Source: Mangrovicoccus sp. HB161399
GTDB lineage: Bacteria > Pseudomonadota > Alphaproteobacteria > Rhodobacterales > Rhodobacteraceae
DNA length: 64,000 nt
Direction: 5' to 3'
NCBI RefSeq assembly: GCF_013184745.1
Contig: NZ_JAATVU010000005.1
Coordinates: 62,001 to 126,000 of the forward strand
Below, one piece after another: positions 34,465 through 41,634 of this stretch; positions within the stretch are counted from its first letter, which is position 1; each line of letters opens with the position of its first letter. Made by a program: the position numbers and the translations under genes. Under the pieces are notes generated by a model. The model worked only from the letters and a program-made list of their open reading frames with translations, did no database searches and was not told the DNA's origin.

Positions 34465-35207
34465 CGCTTCTTCAGGTTGAAAACCTGCGCAAATCCTACG
34501 GCGCGCTCGCTGTCACCGACGGCCTGTCGCTGTCGGTGGCAGAGGGCGAACTGCATGCGATCATCGGCCCGAACGGCGCGGGCAAAACCACGCTGATCGC
34601 CCAGCTATCCGGACAGCTCGCGCCCGACAGCGGCACCGTGCGCTTCGGCGGTGCAGACATCACCCGGCTCGACATGGCATCCCGCGTCCGGGCCGGGCTG
34701 GCGCGGAGCTTCCAGATCACCACGCTGATGCCCGCCATGACCGCGCTGGAGAATGTCGCGCTTGCCGTGCAGGGCCGCTCGGGCAGCTCCTTCCGCTTCT
34801 GGCGGCCAGTGGCGCGGGAGGCGGCGCTGAACGATCAGGCGATGGACTGCCTGGCGCAGGTGGGCCTCGCCGACCGCGCCGGGCGGCCGGCTGGCGCAAT
34901 GAGCCATGGCGAGAAGCGGCAGCTGGAGCTCGCCGTGGCGCTGGCCTGCCGCCCGCGGCTGCTGCTTCTCGACGAGCCGCTGGCCGGGACCGGCCCGCAG
35001 GAGGCAGAGGTTCTGGTCGGCCTGCTCGCAGCGCTGAGGGGCGAGGTGACGATGGTGCTGATCGAGCATGACATGGAGGCGGTCTTCGCCCTCGCCGACC
35101 GTGTTTCGGTGCTGGTCTACGGGCAGATCATCGCCAGCGGCACGCCGGGGGCGATCCGGCAGGACCCGGCAGTCCGGGCCGCCTATCTGGGGGAAGAGGC
35201 ATGCTGA
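34461..35207 (+). CDS. livG: Branched-chain amino-acid-type ABC ATPase LivG
   Basis: 248-residue ATPase. Walker A is GPNGAGKTTLIAQLSG, the signature region is AGAMSHGEKRQLELA (SHGEK in place of LSGGQ, as usual for LivG), and Walker B is LLLLDEPLAGTG. The H-loop is VLIEHDMEAVF. It works with LivF at the inner face of the LivHM channel. Confidence 0.92.
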   Translation: MTLLQVENLRKSYGALAVTDGLSLSVAEGELHAIIGPNGAGKTTLIAQLSGQLAPDSGTVRFGGADITRLDMASRVRAGLARSFQITTLMPAMTALENVALAVQGRSGSSFRFWRPVAREAALNDQAMDCLAQVGLADRAGRPAGAMSHGEKRQLELAVALACRPRLLLLDEPLAGTGPQEAEVLVGLLAALRGEVTMVLIEHDMEAVFALADRVSVLVYGQIIASGTPGAIRQDPAVRAAYLGEEAC

Positions 35208-35896
35208 GGGTCGAGGGGCTGGAGGCCGGCTACGGCTCGGCGCAGGTGCTGTTCGGCATCGATCTCGCGGTAGCCGAGGGCGAGGCGGTCACGCTGCTGG
35301 GCCGCAACGGCATGGGCAAGACCACGACCATACGCACGGTCTTCGGCCTGATCCCGGCGCGCGGCGGGCGGGTCACTGTATCGGGCCGCGACCTGACCGG
35401 CGCGGCGCCGCACCGGATCGCGCAGGCCGGGCTGGGGCTGGTGCCCGAGGGCCGCCAGATCTTCCCCACGCTGACGGTCGAGGAGAACCTGGTCGCCACC
35501 GCCCGCAGCGACGGGCCGCCGCGCTGGACGCTGGCCCGCATCTGGGAGCTGTTCCCCCGCCTCGCCGAGCGGCGCCGGAACATGGGCGACCAGCTGTCGG
35601 GCGGCGAACAGCAGATGCTCGCCGTGGGCCGCGCGCTGATGACCAATCCGCGGCTCCTGGTGCTCGACGAGGCGACCGAGGGTCTGGCGCCGCTGATCCG
35701 CGAGGAGATCTGGTCCTGCCTGATCCGGCTGAAAGCCGAGGGCGAGGCGATCCTCGCGATCGACAAGAACCTTGCCGCGCTGTCGCGCTTCGCCGACCGG
35801 CATGTCGTGATCGAGAAGGGCCGCACGGTCTGGACCGGCAGCACCGCCGAGCTTGCCGCGGCACCCGGCATCGCCGAGCGCTACCTGCATGCCTGA
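35201..35896 (+). CDS. livF: Branched-chain amino-acid-type ABC ATPase LivF
   Basis: 231-residue ATPase. Walker A is GRNGMGKTTTIRTVFG, the signature is QLSGGEQQMLAVGRAL and Walker B is LLVLDEATEGLAP, the LivF-specific form. It overlaps livG by seven bases and is the last gene of this importer operon. Confidence 0.92.
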   Translation: MLRVEGLEAGYGSAQVLFGIDLAVAEGEAVTLLGRNGMGKTTTIRTVFGLIPARGGRVTVSGRDLTGAAPHRIAQAGLGLVPEGRQIFPTLTVEENLVATARSDGPPRWTLARIWELFPRLAERRRNMGDQLSGGEQQMLAVGRALMTNPRLLVLDEATEGLAPLIREEIWSCLIRLKAEGEAILAIDKNLAALSRFADRHVVIEKGRTVWTGSTAELAAAPGIAERYLHA

Positions 35897-35908
35897 CCGG
35901 CTGCGACG

Positions 35909-35922
35909 GCAACGGACGTTGC
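35909..35922. promoter_or_regulatory. Palindrome after livF
   Basis: Perfect 14-base palindrome GCAACG-GA-CGTTGC in the 81-base gap between livF and the TauE/SafE gene. It could be an operator for the downstream gene or a weak 3' hairpin; there is no T-tract. Confidence 0.3.
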
Positions 35923-35977
35923 AGGCACCCCATGGCAGCGTTAACAGGTTGCGGACGCGCAGCCCGAGGACCCTCCC

Positions 35978-36718
35978 ATGACGCTCGAAATGATCCTGCT
36001 GGTGATCGCCGCCTTCGTGGTCGGCCTGTCGAAGGGCGGGCTGGCGGCCGCCGGCGCGCTGGCTGTGCCGATGCTGACCATCTGGATGGATCCGCTGACC
36101 GCGGCGGCCTCGCTGCTGCCGGTCTACATCGCCTCCGACATCATCGCCGTCGCGATCTATCGCAAGCAGCCCTCCTGGGCGAACCTGCGCATCCTCGTCC
36201 CGGCCTCGATGGCCGGGGTCGCGCTGGCCGCGCTGGTGGCGCCGCATGTGCCCGTGGCCGCGGTCACGCTTCTGACCGGGACGATCGGGCTGGCCTATGT
36301 CGCGCAATCGGTGCTGATGCCCCCGCCCGACGTGCCGCACCGCGCGCGGCTGGGGCGCGGCCTGTTCTGGGGCCTGCTCACCGGCGTCACCAGCTTCATC
36401 TCGCATAACGGCGCGCCGCCCTTCACCGCCTATGTCCTGCCGCAGAAGCTGCCCAACCTGGCCTTCGCCGGCACGGCAACGATCGTCTTCGCCGTCGTGA
36501 ACCTCTGCAAGCTGCCGGCCTATCACGAGATCGGCCTGACCGGCGGGCTGTCGCTGCGCATGCTCGTGCCGCTGATCGGCGTGGCCATCGCGGGCGCCTT
36601 CGCCGGGCGCTGGATCGTCGGGCGGCTGCCGCAGAAGGTCTATTCCGCGGTGATCCGGTCGCTGCTGGGCGTGGTCTCGGCCTATCTCTGCGTGATCGCA
36701 GCGATCGAGCTGGCCTGA
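35978..36718 (+). CDS. TauE/SafE-family membrane transporter
   Basis: 246-residue polytopic membrane protein of the TauE/SafE family. The N-terminal repeat is FVVGLSKGGLAAAGALAVPML and the second-half counterpart is GLLTGVTSFISHNGAPPFTAYVLP. Characterised members export sulfite or sulfoacetate, or move other organic anions; the substrate here is not determined. The last 37 bases overlap the end of nadB on the other strand, an unusually long convergent overlap. Confidence 0.88.
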   Translation: MTLEMILLVIAAFVVGLSKGGLAAAGALAVPMLTIWMDPLTAAASLLPVYIASDIIAVAIYRKQPSWANLRILVPASMAGVALAALVAPHVPVAAVTLLTGTIGLAYVAQSVLMPPPDVPHRARLGRGLFWGLLTGVTSFISHNGAPPFTAYVLPQKLPNLAFAGTATIVFAVVNLCKLPAYHEIGLTGGLSLRMLVPLIGVAIAGAFAGRWIVGRLPQKVYSAVIRSLLGVVSAYLCVIAAIELA

Positions 36719-38271
36719 ACCGCTTCGTCCCGGACCGCCAGCGCTTCGGCGAGCGTCATGCGGCTGCGCGTGCCGATCTCAGCGGCGGGCCGCGGAAAGT
36801 CCGAGCGGAAATGCGCGCCCCGGCTTTCCTCGCGCAGGAGCGCGGCGGCCACGATCAGCGTCGCGGTGGCGGTCATGTTGAGGAGCGGGCGGCAGCCCGG
36901 CTGGGCGGCCTCGACGGCGGCGATCTCGCGGAGCGCGCGGCGCAGGCCCTGCGCATCGCGGATCACGCCCGCGCCCGCGGTCATCGCCAGCCGCAGCCGC
37001 CGGACGAGCTGCGGGCCCGGCGGCGGCGCAGCGCCAAGGGGCGGCAGGGAGACCTCGGGCGCCTGCGCAGCGGACGGCAGGCAGGAGGCGATGTCGGCGG
37101 CACAGCTGCAGCCGTAGACCAGCGCCTCCAGCAGGCCGTTGGAGGCCAGCCGGTTGGCACCGTGCAGGCCGGTCGACGACGCTTCGCCGCAGACCCAGAG
37201 CCCCGGCAGGGAGGAGCGGCCATGCCGGTCGGTCTCCGCCCCGCCGATATGGTAGTGCGCCGCCGCCGCCACCGGAATCGGCTGCGTGACCGGGTCGATG
37301 CCGGCGGAAAGGCAGGCCTGCGCCACCGCCGGGAAACTGGAGAGGATCGCCCCGCCCAGCACCGCACGGGTGTCCAGAACCGGGCGGCGCCCTGCCTGCC
37401 CTTCGGCGAAGACCGCGCGGGCCACCACGTCGCGGGGGGCCAGCTCCGCATCCGGATGGGCGCCCGCCATGAAGCGGATGCCGGCATGGTTCAGCAGCAC
37501 GGCCCCCTCGCCGCGCAGCGCCTCGGTGGCAAGCGGCGCGGGGTCGTGCCCCACGTCGATCGCCGTCGGGTGGAACTGGACGAATTCGGCATCCGCGATC
37601 ACGGCGCCCGCGCGGGCCGCCAGCCCGATCGCCTGGCCGCAGATCCGCGGCGGGTTGGTCGTGACCGCATAGAGCCCGCCCGAGCCGCCGCCGGCGAGCA
37701 GGACAGCGGGCCCTTCGAGACGCACCGGCTCCGACGCGCCGCCAGCCGCCAGCATCAGCTCGACCCCGGCCACGCGGCCGTCCCGGACCAGCAGCCCGCT
37801 GGCCATGACGCCTTCCATCACCTGGATCGAGGGCGCGGCGCGGACCTGCAGCGCCAGCGCGCGCATGATCTCGGCCCCGGCCTGGTCGCCCTTCACCCGC
37901 ACCACCCGCGCCATGGAATGCGCCGCCTCGCGCGACAGGACATAGCCGCCCTCCGCCGTGCGGTCGAAGGGCGTGCCCAGATCGGTGAGATCGAGAATGT
38001 GCCGCCGCGCCGCCGCGGTCACCGCTGCGGCGACCTCCGGATCGACGGTGCCTGCGCCCGCGCGGATCGTGTCGATGGCATGCGCCTCGGGGCTGTCGGG
38101 CGCGGCCATCGCCGCCGCCACGCCGCCCTGCGCCCAGGCCGAGCTTGCCCCTTCGCCCAGCGGATCGGGCGAGATCATCAGCACCGGATGCGGTGCCAGC
38201 GCGAGCGCGGCATAGAGCGCGCCCAGACCCGCGCCGACGATGATCACCCGCTCGGTGGCAAGCGTCTCCAT
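36682..38271 (-). CDS. nadB: L-aspartate oxidase
   Basis: 529-residue flavoprotein that oxidises L-aspartate to iminoaspartate for NAD biosynthesis. The FAD-binding N-terminus is RVIIVGAGLGALYAALAL. Other family features are GEGASSAWAQGGVAAAM, VQFHPTAIDVG, and CGEASSTGLHGANRLASNGLLE. It begins eight bases after nadA with no separate ribosome-binding site, so it is probably translationally coupled. The C-terminal residues are encoded opposite the end of the TauE/SafE gene. Confidence 0.93.
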   Translation of the reverse strand: METLATERVIIVGAGLGALYAALALAPHPVLMISPDPLGEGASSAWAQGGVAAAMAAPDSPEAHAIDTIRAGAGTVDPEVAAAVTAAARRHILDLTDLGTPFDRTAEGGYVLSREAAHSMARVVRVKGDQAGAEIMRALALQVRAAPSIQVMEGVMASGLLVRDGRVAGVELMLAAGGASEPVRLEGPAVLLAGGGSGGLYAVTTNPPRICGQAIGLAARAGAVIADAEFVQFHPTAIDVGHDPAPLATEALRGEGAVLLNHAGIRFMAGAHPDAELAPRDVVARAVFAEGQAGRRPVLDTRAVLGGAILSSFPAVAQACLSAGIDPVTQPIPVAAAAHYHIGGAETDRHGRSSLPGLWVCGEASSTGLHGANRLASNGLLEALVYGCSCAADIASCLPSAAQAPEVSLPPLGAAPPPGPQLVRRLRLAMTAGAGVIRDAQGLRRALREIAAVEAAQPGCRPLLNMTATATLIVAAALLREESRGAHFRSDFPRPAAEIGTRSRMTLAEALAVRDEAVQASSIAAITQR

Positions 38272-38278
38272 CCGCGGC

Positions 38279-39355
38279 TCAGGCGGCCATCTTGCGGCTG
38301 AGATCGATCATCCGCTCGACCGCGATCCGCGCCTTGGCGGCCACCTCCGGGTCGACCTCGACCGCGCCCTGCATGGTGTGCAGCGACCACAGCACCTTCT
38401 CCAGCGTGATCATCTTCATGTAGGGGCACATGTTGCAGGGGCCGACGAAATCGACCTCGGGATGCGCGTCGGAGATGTTCGAGGCCATCGAGCATTCGGT
38501 CACCAGCATCGCCTTGGCAGGCCGTTCGCGCGCGACGAAATCGATGATGCCCGAGGTCGAGCCGGAATAATCGGCTTCGGCGACGACATCCGGCGGGCAT
38601 TCGGGATGGGCGATGATCTGCGTGCCCGGGTTCCACTCGCGGAAGTCGCGCAGATCCTGGGCGGTGTACTGTTCGTGCACGATGCAGGAGCCTTCCCACC
38701 ACACGATGCGCTTGTGCGGCACCTGACGGGCGACGTTCTGCGCCAGGTACTGGTCGGGGGTCATGATCACCGTGTCGGCATCGAGCCCGGCGACGATCTG
38801 AGCGGCGTTCGAGGAAGTGCAGCAGATGTCGGAGGCAGCCTTCACTTCGGCGGTGGTGTTCACGTAGGTCACGACGGGCGCGCCGGGATAGCGGCGGCGC
38901 ATCTCGGCGATGCCCTCGGGCGTGATGCTTTCGGCCAGCGAGCAGCCGGCTTCCATGTCGGGGATCAGCACCGTTTTCGACGGGTTCAGGATCTTCGAGG
39001 TCTCGGCCATGAAATGCACGCCGCATTGCACGATCACGTCTGCGTCGACCCGCGTCGCCTCCACGGCGAGCTGCAGGCTGTCGCCCACCACGTCGGCGAT
39101 GCCGTGGTAGATCTGCGGCGTCATGTAGTTGTGCGCCAGGATCACCGCGTTGCGCTCGCGCTTCAGCCGGTTGATCGCCTCGACATAGGGGGCGTGCACC
39201 GCCCAGTCGAAGGGCGTCACGACGCGGCCCATCCGGGCATAGAGGCCGCTCATGGCCTCGGCCCTCTCCATCGAAGGCGCCAGGTCATAGTGCCGGGCAA
39301 GCTCCGCGCGGTCGACGGTCAGTTCCTGCATCGCGATCATCCTCATTCCGGGCAT
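38279..39355 (-). CDS. nadA: Quinolinate synthase A
   Basis: 358-residue iron-sulfur enzyme that condenses iminoaspartate with dihydroxyacetone phosphate to quinolinate. Three cluster cysteines are visible in [23 protein letters not shown] and [36 protein letters not shown] is the typical N-terminal block. An ATG at 39346, nine bases after AGGGG, is a good alternative start to 39355. Normally nadC follows nadAB; here it is absent from the locus. Confidence 0.93.
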   Translation of the reverse strand: MPGMRMIAMQELTVDRAELARHYDLAPSMERAEAMSGLYARMGRVVTPFDWAVHAPYVEAINRLKRERNAVILAHNYMTPQIYHGIADVVGDSLQLAVEATRVDADVIVQCGVHFMAETSKILNPSKTVLIPDMEAGCSLAESITPEGIAEMRRRYPGAPVVTYVNTTAEVKAASDICCTSSNAAQIVAGLDADTVIMTPDQYLAQNVARQVPHKRIVWWEGSCIVHEQYTAQDLRDFREWNPGTQIIAHPECPPDVVAEADYSGSTSGIIDFVARERPAKAMLVTECSMASNISDAHPEVDFVGPCNMCPYMKMITLEKVLWSLHTMQGAVEVDPEVAAKARIAVERMIDLSRKMAA

Positions 39356-39549
39356 CCCCTGCTGTCGCGGAGGCGGTCCCGGACCCCTTTAAATTGCCAG
39401 TGCATGCGGAAAGTGCGGTCCCGTCTACACCATGGGGAAAGCGGCGAACAAGGTTGATTTGAGGGCTTCTCCTCACATTCACGGCAGAAAGTTGCGCAAA
39501 ATTCCCTTTTTTGTTTGCGTAGATACGGAAAATCCGGCCTAAGGCAGAA
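39356..39549. promoter_or_regulatory. Upstream region of nadAB
   Basis: This 194-base gap lies upstream of nadA and downstream of the LysR gene. It contains a direct repeat GCGGTCCCG at 39373-39381 and 39415-39423, and an AT-rich stretch around 39490-39535 that is the likely nadA promoter. A short CGGA-N3-TCCG hairpin (39526-39536) lies near the end of the LysR gene. I do not recognise a specific NAD-repressor site. Confidence 0.35.
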
Positions 39550-40455
39550 TCATCCTGCGCCGCCATTGCCATTGCCCGAGAGCCGCGCGATCAGGGCCGC
39601 GGCGGCGCGGGTGCGGTAGCGCCCGGGATGGGTCAGCAGCGCGAAGGCGCGCTCGGGCCGCGGCGCCCAGCCAACCTGCCGGACCGAGACCGTGCCGCGC
39701 GCATCGGCAAACTCCACCGCCCGGCGCGACAGCATGGCAAGGCAGTCGCCGGCGGCCACCGCCGACAGGATCGCTTCGTTCGAGGGCAGCTCCAGCGCCA
39801 CCGGCAGGTCGGCCACGGAGAAGCCGAGCTCGCCGAGGTGATGCTCGAATTCCGACCGCGTGCCCGAGCCGGTCTCGCGCAGCACCCAGGGAAAGGCCAG
39901 GTAGTCGCTGCCGCGGATCTCCCGCCCGGCCAGCGGATGCCCGGCGGAGAAGACCAGCACCAGCTCGTCGCGCGCCACCACCTGCCGCGTCAGTCCGTCC
40001 TGCGGCACGTCCCCCTCGACAAGTCCCAAATCGGCATGGCCTGCCATCACGGCGGCGGCGACCTGCGCAGTGTTGCCGGTCTCCAGGCTCAGCTCCACCA
40101 GCGGATGCGCGTCGTGATAGGCCATGAGGTAGGGCGGCAGCCAGTAGCTGGCGACGGTCTGACTGGCATGGATGCGCAGCCGCCCCAGCGTCTTGCGCGA
40201 CAGGTCGTTCAGCATCAGCTCCGCCGATTCAGCCTGCGCCAGCACCGCCTGCGCCGCCGCGGTGAAGCGCGTCCCGGCCTCGGTGATGCGGATGCCGCGG
40301 CCGATCCGGTCGAACAGCTTCACGCCGTGCTGCGCCTCCAGCGCCGCGATGGCCGAGGACACGGCGGATTGCGTCAGGTTCAGCTGCCCGGCGGCGCGGG
40401 TGACATGCCCCTCGCGGGCGACGGCCAGGAAGATGCGGAGCTGGTCGAGAGTCAT
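39550..40455 (-). CDS. LysR-family regulator next to YeiH (YeiE-like)
   Basis: 301-residue LysR-type regulator. The helix-turn-helix is MTLDQLRIFLAVAREGHVTR, then AAGQLNLTQSAVSSAIAALE. The C-terminal inducer domain contains VASYWLPPYLMAYHDAHPLVEL. The ATG at 40455 starts the standard MTLxQLRxF block; a TTG two codons upstream is also in frame. It is transcribed divergently from a yeiH homologue, the same layout as yeiE-yeiH in enterobacteria, and likely controls it through the site at 40496-40510. Confidence 0.88.
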   Translation of the reverse strand: MTLDQLRIFLAVAREGHVTRAAGQLNLTQSAVSSAIAALEAQHGVKLFDRIGRGIRITEAGTRFTAAAQAVLAQAESAELMLNDLSRKTLGRLRIHASQTVASYWLPPYLMAYHDAHPLVELSLETGNTAQVAAAVMAGHADLGLVEGDVPQDGLTRQVVARDELVLVFSAGHPLAGREIRGSDYLAFPWVLRETGSGTRSEFEHHLGELGFSVADLPVALELPSNEAILSAVAAGDCLAMLSRRAVEFADARGTVSVRQVGWAPRPERAFALLTHPGRYRTRAAAALIARLSGNGNGGAG

Positions 40456-40495
40456 GGCCAATTCATAAGCTCGTCCGATCGTTCCGACAAATACA

Positions 40496-40510
40496 ATCCG
40501 TTATACGGAT
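40496..40510. promoter_or_regulatory. LysR-type operator (T-N11-A palindrome)
   Basis: Perfect palindrome ATCCGT-TAT-ACGGAT in the 100-base divergent gap. It contains the LysR consensus T-N11-A (T at 40497, A at 40509). A second palindrome, TATGGG-C-CCCATA at 40528-40540, lies just before the yeiH ribosome-binding site. Together they could be recognition and activation sites of the LysR protein. Confidence 0.6.
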
Positions 40511-40555
40511 CAGTTGCTGCAAGGCAATATGGGCCCCATAGCGTGAGAGGTGCCC

Positions 40556-41566
40556 ATGTCCGATGTCTCCCTGCCGCAGAACGCGGCCCCCCGATCCCTT
40601 GCCCTGCTTCCCGGCCTCGGCCTTGCCGCCGCCATCGCCCTTGCCGCCATCGCCCTGCAAAGGGTCAGCGGCATCGCGGCGCTCAGTCCGCTGATGGTCG
40701 CCATGGTGATCGGCATGGGGCTGAGGAACATCACCGGCGTCCATGCCGGGCTGGCCCCCGGCATCGCGTTCTCGCTGAAGAAGATCCTGCGCTTCGCCAT
40801 CGTTTTGCTCGGCTTCCAGCTGACCCTGGCGGAGATCGGCGAAATCGGCATCCGCGGTGTCGCCGTCGTCGTGCTGACGCTGGGCGCGACGCTGGCCTTC
40901 ACCAAGGCGATGGGCCGGGTGCTGGGCGTCGAGGAGCGGCTGGCGGAGCTGATCGCGGCCGGCACCTCGATCTGCGGCGCCTCGGCGGTGATCGCCTGCA
41001 ACACCGTGACCCGCGGCCGCGACGAGGACGTGGCCTATGCCATCGCCTGCGTGACCGTCTTCGGCTCGCTCTCGATGATCCTGTTCCCGCTGCTGGCCGG
41101 GCCGCTCGGCCTCGCCCCGCAGGACTTCGGCCTCTGGGCGGGCGCCTCGATCCACGAAGTCGCGCAGGTCGTCGGCGCCTCCTTCTCGGGAGGCGAGGCG
41201 GCGGGCCAGGCCGGCACGGTCGCCAAGCTGTCCCGCGTGATCCTGCTCGCTCCCGTGATCCTGTCGCTGGGAATGCTCGCCCGGCGCCGCTCCGGCGGCG
41301 ACGGCGCGGCCACCGTGCCGGTGCCGTGGTTCGTCTTCGGCTTCCTCGCCGTGGTCCTGCTGAACTCCGCGCTGCCCCTGCCCGAACATGTCCGCGGCCC
41401 GGCCGTCGCCGCGACCACCTTCCTCCTGGCCATGGCGCTGGCTGCGATGGGACTGGAGACCGACATCCGCAAGCTCCGCCGCGAGGGCCTGCGCCCGCTG
41501 GCGCTCGGCGCGGCCGCATGGATCTTCATCTCCGCCACCGGGCTGGGGCTGGTCCTGATCCTCTGA
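40556..41566 (+). CDS. YeiH family (UPF0324) membrane protein, putative sulfate exporter-type
   Basis: 336-residue protein with about ten membrane segments. The family blocks are SPLMVAMVIGMGLRNITG, LLGFQLTLAEIGEIG, AAGTSICGASAVIAC and GLWAGASIHEVAQVVGAS. Family members are listed as putative sulfate exporters, but experimental support is thin. The ATG at 40556 follows GAGAGG at good spacing; a GTG at 40550 is the alternative. Its neighbours (a sulfoxide-reductase-like enzyme, TauE/SafE) suggest a sulfur-oxyanion theme. Confidence 0.87.
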   Translation: MSDVSLPQNAAPRSLALLPGLGLAAAIALAAIALQRVSGIAALSPLMVAMVIGMGLRNITGVHAGLAPGIAFSLKKILRFAIVLLGFQLTLAEIGEIGIRGVAVVVLTLGATLAFTKAMGRVLGVEERLAELIAAGTSICGASAVIACNTVTRGRDEDVAYAIACVTVFGSLSMILFPLLAGPLGLAPQDFGLWAGASIHEVAQVVGASFSGGEAAGQAGTVAKLSRVILLAPVILSLGMLARRRSGGDGAATVPVPWFVFGFLAVVLLNSALPLPEHVRGPAVAATTFLLAMALAAMGLETDIRKLRREGLRPLALGAAAWIFISATGLGLVLIL

Positions 41567-41583
41567 TCCGCGGGAAGGCTTGA

Positions 41584-41625
41584 CCTGTGCCCCTGCCGGT
41601 GGAAAGCCGGAGGGGCGCAGACAGG
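41584..41625 (+). promoter_or_regulatory. Folded leader of the molybdoenzyme gene
   Basis: The gap after the YeiH gene can fold into one long interrupted stem: CCTGT (41584-41588) with ACAGG (41621-41625), GCCCCT (41589-41594) with AGGGGC (41611-41616) and CCGG (41596-41599) with CCGG (41607-41610). The last arm contains the AGG of the only ribosome-binding site before the ATG at 41635. Folding would therefore reduce translation. I do not recognise a known riboswitch class. Confidence 0.45.
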
Positions 41626-41634
41626 ACACCAGAG

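Noticed and set aside
38279-39549. An upstream NAD riboswitch for nadAB.
   Set aside because: The 194-base leader lacks a convincing multi-stem fold; only a direct repeat and a short hairpin are seen.
41567-41634. Leader of the molybdoenzyme considered as a Moco riboswitch.
   Set aside because: I cannot find the conserved Moco-motif internal loops; only a simple interrupted stem is visible, so it is reported as an unclassified leader.
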